Below are positions 25,879 to 33,355 of a DNA stretch of 64,000 bases, piece by piece (the first letter of the stretch is position 1; every line of letters begins with the position of its first letter). The notes below the pieces were generated by a model. That model searched no databases. It saw only the letters and a program-made list of their open reading frames with translations, and had not been told where the DNA came from. A program made the position numbers and the translations under genes. The DNA comes from Hymenobacter rubidus (GTDB lineage: Bacteria; Bacteroidota; Bacteroidia; Cytophagales; Hymenobacteraceae), in contig NZ_JAERQF010000009.1 in the NCBI RefSeq assembly GCF_016734815.1, forward strand, positions 62,001-126,000, in the 5' to 3' direction.

Positions 25879-26370
25879 ATGCTGTTTCAGGAACGTCAGG
25901 TTTTCATCCGCCGCTGGTGGCCGCTGCTGCTGGCGCCAATTATCGTGGTGGGCACGCTGGTCTGGCTGGTGCCGGCCAAACCCTTTCGCGCTGATTGGGC
26001 CGCCGTGGTGGCTGGCGTCGCGGTGGCCCTTAGTATCGTCTTGCTGCTCACGCTTCGGCTCGAAACCCGCCTAGATGACGCCGGGATGCATTACCGCCTT
26101 TTCCCGCTGCAATGGAACTGGCAGTCTCGCCCCTGGACGGAAATTTCCCAAGCCTACGTGCGCGCCTACGACCCGCTGGGCGAGTACGGCGGCTGGGGCC
26201 TGAAGGGTCGGCGCAGCAACCGCGCCCTCAACATCTCCGGCGACCAAGGCCTGCAGCTCGTGCTGCGAGACGGCACTCGCCTGCTGTTGGGCACCCAGCG
26301 ACCCGCTGAGATAAAGGAGGCTCTTGAGCAACTGGCAGTGCCAAGACCAGACGCCTCTGGCACGATGTAG
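25879..26370 (+). CDS. Small membrane protein with PH-like domain
   Basis: 163 residues. Two hydrophobic helices lie at ~13-30 (WWPLLLAPIIVVGTLVWLV) and ~40-60. A cytoplasmic portion with beta-strands follows (TRLDDAGMHYRLFPLQWNWQ, WTEISQAYVRAYDPLG, LQLVLRDGTRLLLGTQRP), resembling the short bacterial PH (YdbS/YdbT-type) domains. No catalytic residues are evident and the role is unknown. The TAG stop at 26368-26370 forms the first three bases of the inverted repeat at 26368-26457. Confidence 0.8.
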   Translation: MLFQERQVFIRRWWPLLLAPIIVVGTLVWLVPAKPFRADWAAVVAGVAVALSIVLLLTLRLETRLDDAGMHYRLFPLQWNWQSRPWTEISQAYVRAYDPLGEYGGWGLKGRRSNRALNISGDQGLQLVLRDGTRLLLGTQRPAEIKEALEQLAVPRPDASGTM

Positions 26371-26457
26371 GGGCGGGGCCTGCCCCCGCCCGGACGTTGA
26401 ATAAAATCGTTGTTTCGGCGCGTAGGGGCGGGGGGCAGGCCCCGCCCCTACGCGCCG
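26368..26457. repeat. Inverted-repeat element, family E (taggggcgggg type)
   Basis: The arm taggggcggggcctgccccc at 26368-26387 is perfectly complementary to 26431-26450. The right side also folds alone as an 18-bp perfect stem (26416-26433 with 26440-26457). It lies between convergent genes and both of their TAG stop codons are part of it (26368-26370 on plus; 26448-26450 on minus). Confidence 0.85.
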
Positions 26458-27431
26458 ATGAGCCGTTTCCACGTCCCCTTTTCCCAGTTATACTTGAGCG
26501 TGCTGGGCAAAGCCTGCCAGAAGTACTTGCTGGTTTCGACCGCGAAGCTGGGCTGCATGTAGCAGTTGATGGTGCAGCCCTCGCAGGCAGGCAAGCGGCC
26601 TTCCAGCACGGCCAGGCGTTGAGTTTCAGGCGCGTGGTAGAGGTCGAACAGATGGCCGTCGATGGGGAATTTCTGCTCGCCGAGGTGGTAGCAGGGCAGC
26701 ACCAGCTCGTTGCTGGGCGAGATGACCAGCGTGGTGCTGGCGGCCCGGCACACGGGCGCGGCCACGTGGTTGCCACCATCGCGCCGCAGCTGAATGAATG
26801 CCTCGTTCAGGTACACGCCCTTGCGCTTGCCGAAGGCGGAGAGGTAGTCCAGCTCCTCGGGCGTGAGCTGCTCGCCGGTTTCCACGTCGCCGTACTCGAA
26901 AGCGGGGTTGAGGATGAGCACGAGGCCGTTGGGCTGGGTAATGTCGCGGTACACGGCCTCCAGGTCCGCCAGGTTTTTGCGGAACACGGTGAAGAGAATG
27001 TCCGGCCGCTCGCCCAGCTCTTTGGCCACCCGAATGCTTTCGAGCACAAAATCGTAGCAGGCCACACCACGGCCCAGGTCGTGGGTGTCGCGGTCGGCCG
27101 AATCCAGCGAAAAGTGCAGCATGTCGACTTTGCCGCGCAGCTTCTCCGCGTTTTTGGGGTAAAGCAGGCCGTTAGTCGTGACGGTCGTGATAAAACCCAT
27201 TTCCCGCGCCAGGCCCAGAAACTCGGGCAGCTGCCGATGCAGCAGCGGCTCGCCGCCCGTGAAGTCAATGACGGACACGCCCAGCCGCTTCAAGTCGCGC
27301 AGGTTCTGCGTCACGTCTTCGAGCGTGATGTAGGGCGAGGGCTTCTCCCAGATGTCGCAAAACGCGCACTTCGCATTGCAGCGGTACGTGACGTAGTAAT
27401 TGCAGAGGACGGGGTGCTTGACAAGGCGCAT
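26448..27431 (-). CDS. Radical SAM protein with SPASM-like C-terminus
   Basis: A 327-residue radical S-adenosylmethionine enzyme. The iron-sulfur motif CxxxCxxC is C18, C22 and C25 (YRCNAKCAFCDIW). The GGE motif is IDFTGGEPLLHR, and FSLDSADRDTHD follows the usual pattern. The C-terminal cysteines (VCRAA; LPCYHLGEQ; CEGCTINCYMQP) suggest an auxiliary cluster of the SPASM type. The substrate is unknown, and no precursor peptide is adjacent. The start at 27431 is preferred over 27461 because a TACCTTTA element lies just before it and the longer version would begin inside a dispersed repeat. Its stop codon lies in the family E repeat. Confidence 0.9.
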   Translation of the reverse strand: MRLVKHPVLCNYYVTYRCNAKCAFCDIWEKPSPYITLEDVTQNLRDLKRLGVSVIDFTGGEPLLHRQLPEFLGLAREMGFITTVTTNGLLYPKNAEKLRGKVDMLHFSLDSADRDTHDLGRGVACYDFVLESIRVAKELGERPDILFTVFRKNLADLEAVYRDITQPNGLVLILNPAFEYGDVETGEQLTPEELDYLSAFGKRKGVYLNEAFIQLRRDGGNHVAAPVCRAASTTLVISPSNELVLPCYHLGEQKFPIDGHLFDLYHAPETQRLAVLEGRLPACEGCTINCYMQPSFAVETSKYFWQALPSTLKYNWEKGTWKRLIGA

Positions 27432-27435
27432 GGCG

Positions 27436-27443
27436 TAAAGGTA
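27436..27443 (-). promoter_or_regulatory. Near-consensus -7 element (TACCTTTA)
   Basis: Seven of eight positions match TAnnTTTG. It ends 4 bp before the ATG at 27431, implying a leaderless or nearly leaderless transcript. Confidence 0.4.
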
Positions 27444-27451
27444 CACCCCTC

Positions 27452-27550
27452 TGAACGTCATGCTGAGCTTGTCGAAGCATCTCTACCGCCATAGTAAATT
27501 GAATTACTCACACGGGAGAGATGCTTCGACTGCGCTCAGCATGACGTTCA
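27452..27550. repeat. Inverted-repeat element, family A, copy 2
   Basis: The arms 27452-27484 and 27517-27550 carry the family A core (gtcatgctgag...gaagcatctc and its complement) with a few mismatches. The loop, read on the minus strand, contains gagtaattcaat as in the other copies, so this copy is inverted relative to them. Confidence 0.85.
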
Positions 27551-27561
27551 GATAATCGTTA

Positions 27562-28335
27562 TTAATGCGGCAGCTTGCCCCAGGCGGCAGCATCCCACCT
27601 ATCGGGCGTGGCGGCCAGCGCCTCGGCCGTAGCTTCTCCAAAATGCTCTTGGTAGTAGTTGCAAAAGCCTTTCAGTGGGCAGCGGGCACAGTTCGGCTTC
27701 AGGAAAAAGCAAATCTGCTGCCCGTGCCAGTAGTTGTGCTTGTGGAAGTTGAATAGCGTTTCGGCATCGGCTGGGAGCAGGGCCAGCAGCACGCTGTGCG
27801 CCTTCTCTACCGATACTTTTGGGCCAAGAAAACCCACCCGCTGCGCCACCCGATGGACGTGCGTATCGACGGGCAAAACGGGCTTGTGGTAGTTGAAAAG
27901 CAGCAGCAACGACGCAGTTTTCAAGCCGATGCCGGGCATATCCGTGAGCCAGGCCATTCCTTTTTCCGTGGGCCAGTCAGCCAGAAAATCCAGGTCGAAC
28001 GGCCCGCCCGTTTCGGCCCGGATGCGCCGCAGAATTTCCTGAATGCGTGGGGCCTGCGTATCGGGCCAGCGCGTGGTGCGGATAGCTTGGGCCAGTTCTT
28101 GGGTGGGGGCAGCCTCCACCCCGGCCCAGTCGCCAAAAGCTTCCAGCATGCGGTCGTAGGCCAGCTCCTCGTCGGCGTGGGTGGTGCGGTGCGAGAGGAC
28201 GGTGGAAACCAGCTCGCGCATGGGCGTGCGGCGGGGCTCAGGCGGCAAGTGGCCGTAGAAATGGTCGAGAATCTGGTGGTCGGCCCAGGCTTTTTCGGCG
28301 GCGGGCGAGGTATAGGTGGCGTCGGGAGAAGGCAT
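27562..28335 (-). CDS. Endonuclease III-family DNA glycosylase/lyase
   Basis: A 257-residue HhH-GPD base-excision repair protein. The helix-hairpin-helix is LTDMPGIGLKTASLLL, with the catalytic Lys at ~139. The conserved Asp is ~157 in LPVDTHVHRVAQRVG. The [4Fe-4S] motif C-X6-C-X2-C-X5-C is exact (C209, C216, C219, C225: CFFLKPNCARCPLKGFC). It should remove oxidised pyrimidines and nick the backbone. The sequence is longer and more diverged than E. coli Nth, with extra residues at both ends, so substrate range is uncertain. Confidence 0.92.
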   Translation of the reverse strand: MPSPDATYTSPAAEKAWADHQILDHFYGHLPPEPRRTPMRELVSTVLSHRTTHADEELAYDRMLEAFGDWAGVEAAPTQELAQAIRTTRWPDTQAPRIQEILRRIRAETGGPFDLDFLADWPTEKGMAWLTDMPGIGLKTASLLLLFNYHKPVLPVDTHVHRVAQRVGFLGPKVSVEKAHSVLLALLPADAETLFNFHKHNYWHGQQICFFLKPNCARCPLKGFCNYYQEHFGEATAEALAATPDRWDAAAWGKLPH

Positions 28336-28412
28336 GGCCGGTTGTACCGTTTAGCCCCAGGCAAAGTTGTCCGGCCGCTGCCTCTCGGCATTCGTTCCGT
28401 GTTTTACAGCAT

Positions 28413-28444
28413 AAAAAAAGGCGGCCAAACCGGCCGCCTTTTTT
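28413..28444. terminator. Intrinsic terminator (OmpA gene)
   Basis: The arms ggcggcc and ggccgcc with flanking A- and T-runs lie downstream of the leftward gene ending at 28483. Confidence 0.85.
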
Positions 28445-28482
28445 AGTTGAATACCGGCGGCTCTTACACCGCCGGCTTTGGC

Positions 28483-29199
28483 TTACAGCTGGCCTTTTTT
28501 GGCAGCCTTCTGCATCTTCTCGTTGGCGAAGATGGCCACCTCTACGCGACGGTTGGCGGCTTTGCCAGCGGCGGTGCTGTTGTCGCCCACGGGCTGGGTC
28601 GAGCCGTAGCCTTTGGCCGTGATGCGGGCGGCATCAACGCCCTGGCCCTGAATTTCATTCGACACAGCCTGCGCGCGACGCTCCGAGAGGGGCTGGTTGA
28701 TGGCATCCGAGCCGGAGCTGTCGGTGTGGCCTTCAATCACGACGTTGGTGTCGGCGTATTTCTTCAGGGTCGTGGCCAGCTGGTCGATGTTGCCGGCCGC
28801 TTCCGGGGTCAGGCTCGACGAGTTGGTGCCGAACAGGATGCCCGAAGCAAAGGTGATTTTGATGCCTTCGCCGACGCGCTCCACGGTAGCGCCTTCCAGG
28901 TCGCGGCGCAATTCAGCGGCGGCTTTGTCCATTTTGCGACCGATGAGCGCACCGGCGGTACCACCCACCACGGCGCCAATGATAGCGCCTTTGGCCGTGC
29001 CCGACTTGCCGCCAATCAAACGGCCGGCCACGCCACCCGCTACCGCGCCACCCAGGCCGCCAATGATGCCGCCCTTCAGGGTTTTGCTCATGCCTTTCGG
29101 CTTATCCGTCGAAACGGTGGTGGTTTGGGCCTGCGCAAAGTTGTTTACCAACAGCAGCAGGGCCAGGAGAAATGTGAGGGATGAACGAAGAAATTTCAT
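28483..29199 (-). CDS. OmpA-family protein with glycine-zipper segment
   Basis: 238 residues. The signal peptide is MKFLRSSLTFLLALLLLVNN, then FAQAQ. A glycine-zipper region follows (GGIIGGLGGAVAGGVAGRLI, GAIIGAVVGGTAGALIGRKM), which can insert in or span a membrane. The C-terminal OmpA/MotB domain carries the peptidoglycan-binding signature VIEGHTDSSGSDAINQPLS and RVEVAIFANE. It likely links the envelope to peptidoglycan. It is closely similar to the gene at 29910-30656, and both flank a small glycine-zipper gene, pointing to a local duplication. The ATG at 29199 begins the signal peptide, so longer versions are rejected. Confidence 0.92.
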   Translation of the reverse strand: MKFLRSSLTFLLALLLLVNNFAQAQTTTVSTDKPKGMSKTLKGGIIGGLGGAVAGGVAGRLIGGKSGTAKGAIIGAVVGGTAGALIGRKMDKAAAELRRDLEGATVERVGEGIKITFASGILFGTNSSSLTPEAAGNIDQLATTLKKYADTNVVIEGHTDSSGSDAINQPLSERRAQAVSNEIQGQGVDAARITAKGYGSTQPVGDNSTAAGKAANRRVEVAIFANEKMQKAAKKGQL

Positions 29200-29350
29200 G
29201 TTTAAAAAGGGGTTTGGATAAAAGATGCCGACGAAAAGCCTCGGCGAGTGCAATTGGCCGGCAAGTACGCTATTTGCAACCACCTTGCCAAACTCTCCAA
29301 GCTCAACACGAGCCCCCACCCGTTTAACCAAGTGGGTATGGCGTTCAACC

Positions 29351-29389
29351 AAAAAAACGGCCCCACCGCAAGGGCAGGGCCGTTTTTTT
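29351..29389. terminator. Intrinsic terminator (glycine-zipper gene)
   Basis: The arms aaaaaaacggccc and gggccgttttttt are complementary, with a 13-nt loop. It is downstream of the leftward gene ending at 29418. Confidence 0.85.
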
Positions 29390-29417
29390 GTATTAGCTGT
29401 TCGCTGATAAGTTCGGG

Positions 29418-29696
29418 CTATTTCTTGCCCTTGTAGGCGTTGTAGCGCGCAGGGTCTTTTTTCTTGTCCTTATTACGCCCAATCAGGCCCCCGCCTACCA
29501 CGCCGGCTGCGGCACCAATCACGGCCCCTTTGCCACCGCCCAGCACGGCCCCAGTCACGGCACCAGCGCCGCCGCCAATGGCCGCGCCTTTGGCCTTATT
29601 GCTCCAGCCTTTTTTGGGCGTCTGGGCCTGAGCAGCGCCGCCAGCCAGCATGAGGAACGAGAGCAACAGCAGGAAATATATCTTGAAAGTTTTCAT
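29418..29696 (-). CDS. Small secreted glycine-zipper protein
   Basis: 92 residues. The signal peptide is MKTFKIYFLLLLSFLMLAGG, then AAQAQ. A glycine-zipper segment follows (GAAIGGGAGAVTGAVLGGGK; GAVIGAAAGVVGGGLIGRN) with a basic C-terminus (KDKKKDPARYNAYKGKK). It is essentially the zipper part of the two neighbouring OmpA proteins without the peptidoglycan-binding domain. The role is unknown; zipper segments can self-associate within membranes. It has its own terminator, so it is probably transcribed separately. Confidence 0.85.
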   Translation of the reverse strand: MKTFKIYFLLLLSFLMLAGGAAQAQTPKKGWSNKAKGAAIGGGAGAVTGAVLGGGKGAVIGAAAGVVGGGLIGRNKDKKKDPARYNAYKGKK

Positions 29697-29818
29697 GATG
29701 AACAAGGATAAAAGTGGAGGTTGGAAAATGCCAACGGGGCTTAAACGCGGCCTAATTCGCCGAGGTTGTGTTCGGACCAGCAATTCTGGAAGCGGCACCC
29801 AGCGGCGGCGTTGAGCAC

Positions 29819-29849
29819 AAAAAAAGCCACCCATCGGGGTGGCCTTTTC
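29819..29849. terminator. Intrinsic terminator (OmpA lipoprotein gene)
   Basis: The stem agccacccc/ggggtggcc with flanking A- and T-runs is downstream of the leftward gene ending at 29910. Confidence 0.75.
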
Positions 29850-29909
29850 TGGTAATCTGAGTAATTCGTAGCGCTTAAGCGAGCAGTGAAAATTACGCAG
29901 TGAGTGGCT

Positions 29910-30656
29910 TTACAAGGTGCCGTTTTCAGCAGCCTTTTTCATCTTCTCGTTGGCGTAGATGGCAATTTCTACGCGGCGGTTGGCCTGCTTACCTTCGGGC
30001 GTGGTGTTATCGCCCACGGGCTGCGTCGAACCGTAGCCTTGGGTAGTGATGCGGCTCGAAGCCACGCCTTTGGCAATGGTGGAGTTGGCCACGGCCTGGG
30101 CCCGACGCTCGGAAAGCGGCTGGTTGATGGCGTCGCTACCCGAGTTGTCGGTGTGGCCTTCAATCAGCACGTTGGTATCGGGGTATTTCTGCAAAATGGC
30201 GGCCATCTTGGTGATGTCCGTTTCCGAAGCCGGACGCAGCGTAGCCGAGTTGGTATCGAAGAGGATGCCCGAGTCGAAGGTGATTTTGATGCCTTCGCCC
30301 ACGCGCTCTACCTTGGCGTTCTGCATGTCTTTCTGCAGGTCAGCGGCCTGTTTGTCCATTTTCCGACCAATAATGGCGCCGGTGGTGCCACCTGCCGCGG
30401 CGCCCACAATGGCGCCAATGGCCGTGCCCTTGCCGCCGCCCAGCAGCCCGCCTACCACGCCCCCAATCACGGCTCCACCACCGGCGCCCAACAGGCCGCC
30501 TTTGGTGGTTTTGCTCATGCCGGTTTTACGGGCGCCGGTGCCGTTATTGGTCGAGAGGTCGGGCTGGGTAGTGCTGGCTTGCTGCGAAGTGGCGCACGAG
30601 CTGAACAGCAGCACGAAAGCCATCAATACGGAAAGAAAAGATTTGGAAGTGTTCAT
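29910..30656 (-). CDS. OmpA-family lipoprotein with glycine-zipper segment
   Basis: 248 residues. The N-terminus MNTSKSFLSVLMAFVLLFSS, then CATSQQ has a lipobox (FSSC), so the protein is probably lipid-anchored, unlike its paralogue at 28483-29199. The zipper (LLGAGGGAVIGGVVGGLLGG; AIVGAAAGGTTGAIIGRKM) and the OmpA domain (LIEGHTDNSGSDAINQPLS, RRVEIAIYANEKM) are well conserved between the two. The likely role is an envelope-peptidoglycan link. The ATG at 30656 starts the signal sequence. Confidence 0.92.
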   Translation of the reverse strand: MNTSKSFLSVLMAFVLLFSSCATSQQASTTQPDLSTNNGTGARKTGMSKTTKGGLLGAGGGAVIGGVVGGLLGGGKGTAIGAIVGAAAGGTTGAIIGRKMDKQAADLQKDMQNAKVERVGEGIKITFDSGILFDTNSATLRPASETDITKMAAILQKYPDTNVLIEGHTDNSGSDAINQPLSERRAQAVANSTIAKGVASSRITTQGYGSTQPVGDNTTPEGKQANRRVEIAIYANEKMKKAAENGTL

Positions 30657-30700
30657 GTGAAAATGAAAAGTGGGTGAAGATATTCCGGAGCTTATACGGG

Positions 30701-30733
30701 AAAAACCCACTCCGGTACCGGAAATGGGTTTTT
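30701..30733. terminator. Intrinsic terminator (accD)
   Basis: The arms aaaaaccca and tgggttttt (30725-30733) bracket an inner ccggtaccgg palindrome. It is downstream of accD. Confidence 0.8.
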
Positions 30734-30774
30734 CAAGAAGTGTGCCGAAATAAAAAAACCTGCTTTTCAGCGTT

Positions 30775-31677
30775 CTAATGCGCTTTTGCGGAGGAACGGC
30801 GCGGCTCCTTACCCGCCGGGGCAGCCACCGAATCGGGCCGGAGCATGCCCAGCAGGTCGGCCAGCCGCTGCTTCAGCTCGCGGCGGTCCACTATGAAATC
30901 GAGGAAGCCATGCTCGAGCACAAACTCCGCGCTTTGGAAGCCCTTGGGTAGGTCTTTGCCAATGGTTTCCTTGATGACGCGGGGGCCGGCAAAGCCGATG
31001 AGCGCGCCCGGCTCGGCAATGTTAAAGTCGCCCAGCATGGCAAACGACGCCGTGACGCCGCCCGTGGTAGGGTCCGTGAGCAGGCTCACGTAGGGCACGC
31101 CGGCGGCAGACAGCAGCGCCAGCTTGGCCGAGGTTTTGGCCATTTGCATCAGCGAGTAGCCGGCCTCCATCATGCGGGCGCCCCCGGAGCGCGAAATCAT
31201 GAGGAAGGGGATGTGGTTCTGGCGGGCGAAGTCGATGGCGCGGGCAATTTTTTCGCCCACCACCGAGCCCATCGAGCCGCCGATGAACTTGAAGTCCATG
31301 GCCGCCACCACCAGCGGCTGGCCGGCACTCAGGCCGTGGGCGGTACGCACGGCATCTTTCAGACCGGTATTGCGCTCGGTGGCCACAATGCGCTGCGGAT
31401 AGGCCTTGGTGTCGACAAAATGCAGCGGGTCGCCGGAGGTCAGGTCGGCATCGAGTTCGGTAAACTCGTTATTATCGAACAGAAACTCGAAGTAGTCGGC
31501 CGCGTCGATGCGGTCGTGGTGGCCGCAATTGCCGCACACGTACAGCAGGCGCTTGTGCTCGGCCATGGTGGCCACGGTTTTACACTCCGGACACTTGTAC
31601 CAGAGGCCGTCGGGGGTCTCTTTTTTCTGCTCAGTAGGGGTAACGATGCCCTTCTCTACGCGCTTAAACCAGGCCAT
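30775..31677 (-). CDS. accD: Acetyl-CoA carboxylase carboxyltransferase subunit beta
   Basis: A 300-residue cytoplasmic subunit that, with AccA, transfers the carboxyl group from biotin to acetyl-CoA to make malonyl-CoA for fatty-acid synthesis. The N-terminal zinc ribbon has cysteines at 29, 32, 48 and 51 ([17 protein letters not shown]). The crotonase-fold body includes [38 protein letters not shown] and [17 protein letters not shown]. The length is normal. The leader (31678-31785) contains a hairpin and an A-rich run. Confidence 0.96.
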   Translation of the reverse strand: MAWFKRVEKGIVTPTEQKKETPDGLWYKCPECKTVATMAEHKRLLYVCGNCGHHDRIDAADYFEFLFDNNEFTELDADLTSGDPLHFVDTKAYPQRIVATERNTGLKDAVRTAHGLSAGQPLVVAAMDFKFIGGSMGSVVGEKIARAIDFARQNHIPFLMISRSGGARMMEAGYSLMQMAKTSAKLALLSAAGVPYVSLLTDPTTGGVTASFAMLGDFNIAEPGALIGFAGPRVIKETIGKDLPKGFQSAEFVLEHGFLDFIVDRRELKQRLADLLGMLRPDSVAAPAGKEPRRSSAKAH

Positions 31678-32210
31678 TTTATGTTCGCTTTCGGCTGTTA
31701 GCGGGAAGGCTAGCAGCTTTTATTTTTTTAGGGAGTGCCGCAAGCTTCGGGCTTGCCGTGACTGATAAACAGGGCGTCAAAGATAAGTCATGGGCTCTGC
31801 CTTACACTACTGCCGGCAAGCAGCTCATGCCCCATTGAGGTTTACGCCAGCGTGATGGTTGGGTTAAGGTACACATCATTGGACGGGATGCAATAATTCG
31901 ACGCCCTCCGTGGGCAGCTGCCGGGCGGATGGGGCTGGTCTTTGCTCACCCTGGCCGCGTGGGCACACAAAGCCTCGTTTTAGGGGTTTGGGGTTAGCAA
32001 AAAAGTCATCATGCAAGAACGGAGCAGGTGGCGCGGGCAAGGCAGGCGCCTATAGAAAGGAGGTGAACAAATATAGCCCGAAAACGAAACGCCCGGCAGC
32101 AACTGGCTGGCCCGGATGCGCCCCCAATGCCCTTCCGGCGCTACCTTGCCACGCCAACGCGGCCGGACAGTCCGGTTGCCGAAGGCCCGGCTTACTGCCT
32201 CGTCCATTCT
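31678..32210. other. 533-bp divergent intergenic region, accD / OmpA lipoprotein
   Basis: No gene is visible. On the minus strand 31778-31785 reads TATCTTTG, a -7 match for accD. At 31694-31717 an imperfect 9-bp stem (gctgttagc/gctagcagc) is followed on the plus strand by ttttattttttt, which looks like a terminator pointing toward accD's start or a leader hairpin in the accD mRNA. The arms agggcgtc (31771-31778) and gacgccct (31900-31907) are complementary over 8 bp. Nothing is recognised in 31910-32210. Confidence 0.4.
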
Positions 32211-33248
32211 GTGAAACGCTTCTCCCCTGCCCTGCTGGCCCTGTCGCTCCTCGCCGCCCCCGTCCTCCACAGCTGCGTGACGGCCAAGCGCTACGACGAC
32301 CTGAGCGCCCGCCAGCGCGCCGACGCCGAAGGCAAAGCCGCCGCTGAGCGCCAGTTGCGCAACGCCACCACTGAGCTGCAAAAGGCCTCCGACGAACTCG
32401 CCCAGCTGCGCCTCAGCCAAAAGCGCCTCGTGGTGGACTCGACCGAAACCGGCAACGCCTACCGCAAAACCCGGATGCTGTATAACGAGCTGAACAACAG
32501 CTACGACAAGCTGCTCAAAAATAGCGACCGGGAGCTGGCCAATAAGTCGTCCGACTACAACAAAGTGGCCAGAGACCTGGCCCGCCGCGAAGCCGAGCTG
32601 GGCGAGCTGGAAACCACCCTGCAAAAAAGCAAGGCTGCCAACGACCGCCTCGCCGCCGACCTGCAAACCCGCGAGGCCCGCCTCACCGAGCTCACCAAAG
32701 CCCTGGCCGATAAGGACCAAGCCGTGGCCGACCTAAAGGCCCGCGTGAGCAAGGCCCTGCTCAGCTTCAACAGCAGCGACCTGCAGGTGAAGCTGAAAGA
32801 CGGCAAGGTGTACGTGTCGCTTTCGGAGCAGCTGCTGTTCAAATCGGGTTCTACCAAAGTGGACCCTAAGGGCCAGGAGGCGCTGAAAAAGCTGGCCGCC
32901 GTGCTGCAGGAGCAGAAGGACGTGAACGTGGTGGTGGAAGGCCACACCGACAACGTGCCCATTCTGCGCGGCACCGCCGGCATGACCGATAACTGGGACC
33001 TGAGCGCCCTGCGCGCCACCGAAATTGCGCGCCTGCTCACCACGGCCGGGGTTTCGCCGGAGCGCGTTACGGCGTCGGGCCGGGGCCAGTACGTGCCGGT
33101 AGCGGCCAATGACACGCCTCAGAACAAGGCCATGAACCGCCGCACCGAAATCATTCTCACGCCCAAGCTCAACGAGCTGTTTCAGATTCTGGACAGCAAC
33201 TCCAGCACGCCGGCCGCGCCGGTGGCCCCGGCCGCGCCGGGCAAATAA
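32211..33248 (+). CDS. OmpA-family lipoprotein with long coiled coil
   Basis: 345 residues from a GTG start at 32211 that begins a lipoprotein signal (KRFSPALLALSLLAAPVLHS, then C). Residues ~35-190 are heptad-rich coiled coil (QLRNATTELQKASDELAQL; LARREAELGELETTLQKSK). The C-terminal OmpA/MotB domain carries VVVEGHTDNVPILRG and ASGRGQYVPVA. It probably spans periplasmic distance between the outer membrane and peptidoglycan. An upstream frame extension from 32127 is rejected because it lacks a signal sequence and has non-protein-like composition. Confidence 0.88.
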   Translation: MKRFSPALLALSLLAAPVLHSCVTAKRYDDLSARQRADAEGKAAAERQLRNATTELQKASDELAQLRLSQKRLVVDSTETGNAYRKTRMLYNELNNSYDKLLKNSDRELANKSSDYNKVARDLARREAELGELETTLQKSKAANDRLAADLQTREARLTELTKALADKDQAVADLKARVSKALLSFNSSDLQVKLKDGKVYVSLSEQLLFKSGSTKVDPKGQEALKKLAAVLQEQKDVNVVVEGHTDNVPILRGTAGMTDNWDLSALRATEIARLLTTAGVSPERVTASGRGQYVPVAANDTPQNKAMNRRTEIILTPKLNELFQILDSNSSTPAAPVAPAAPGK

Positions 33249-33294
33249 ATTATTGCGCTCCGACAGGTCGGATTATCTTGATTATTACTATCTT

Positions 33295-33325
33295 CACCAG
33301 CCCGGCAGCCGTTGCCGGGCTGGTG
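33295..33325 (+). terminator. Intrinsic terminator (OmpA coiled-coil gene)
   Basis: The 13-bp perfect stem caccagcccggca / tgccgggctggtg has a 5-nt loop followed by a short T-run. Confidence 0.8.
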
Positions 33326-33355
33326 TTTGGTTTCTACCCTTTTCCAAGCTGAGTC

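Noticed and set aside
26448-27431. RiPP biosynthesis locus around the radical SAM/SPASM-like protein
   Set aside because: No short precursor peptide, peptidase or exporter gene is adjacent; the neighbours are a PH-like membrane protein and a DNA repair enzyme.
31771-31907. Riboswitch-like structure upstream of accD (8-bp closing stem)
   Set aside because: Only one long-range stem is visible, it overlaps the proposed promoter, and no conserved internal hairpins support it.
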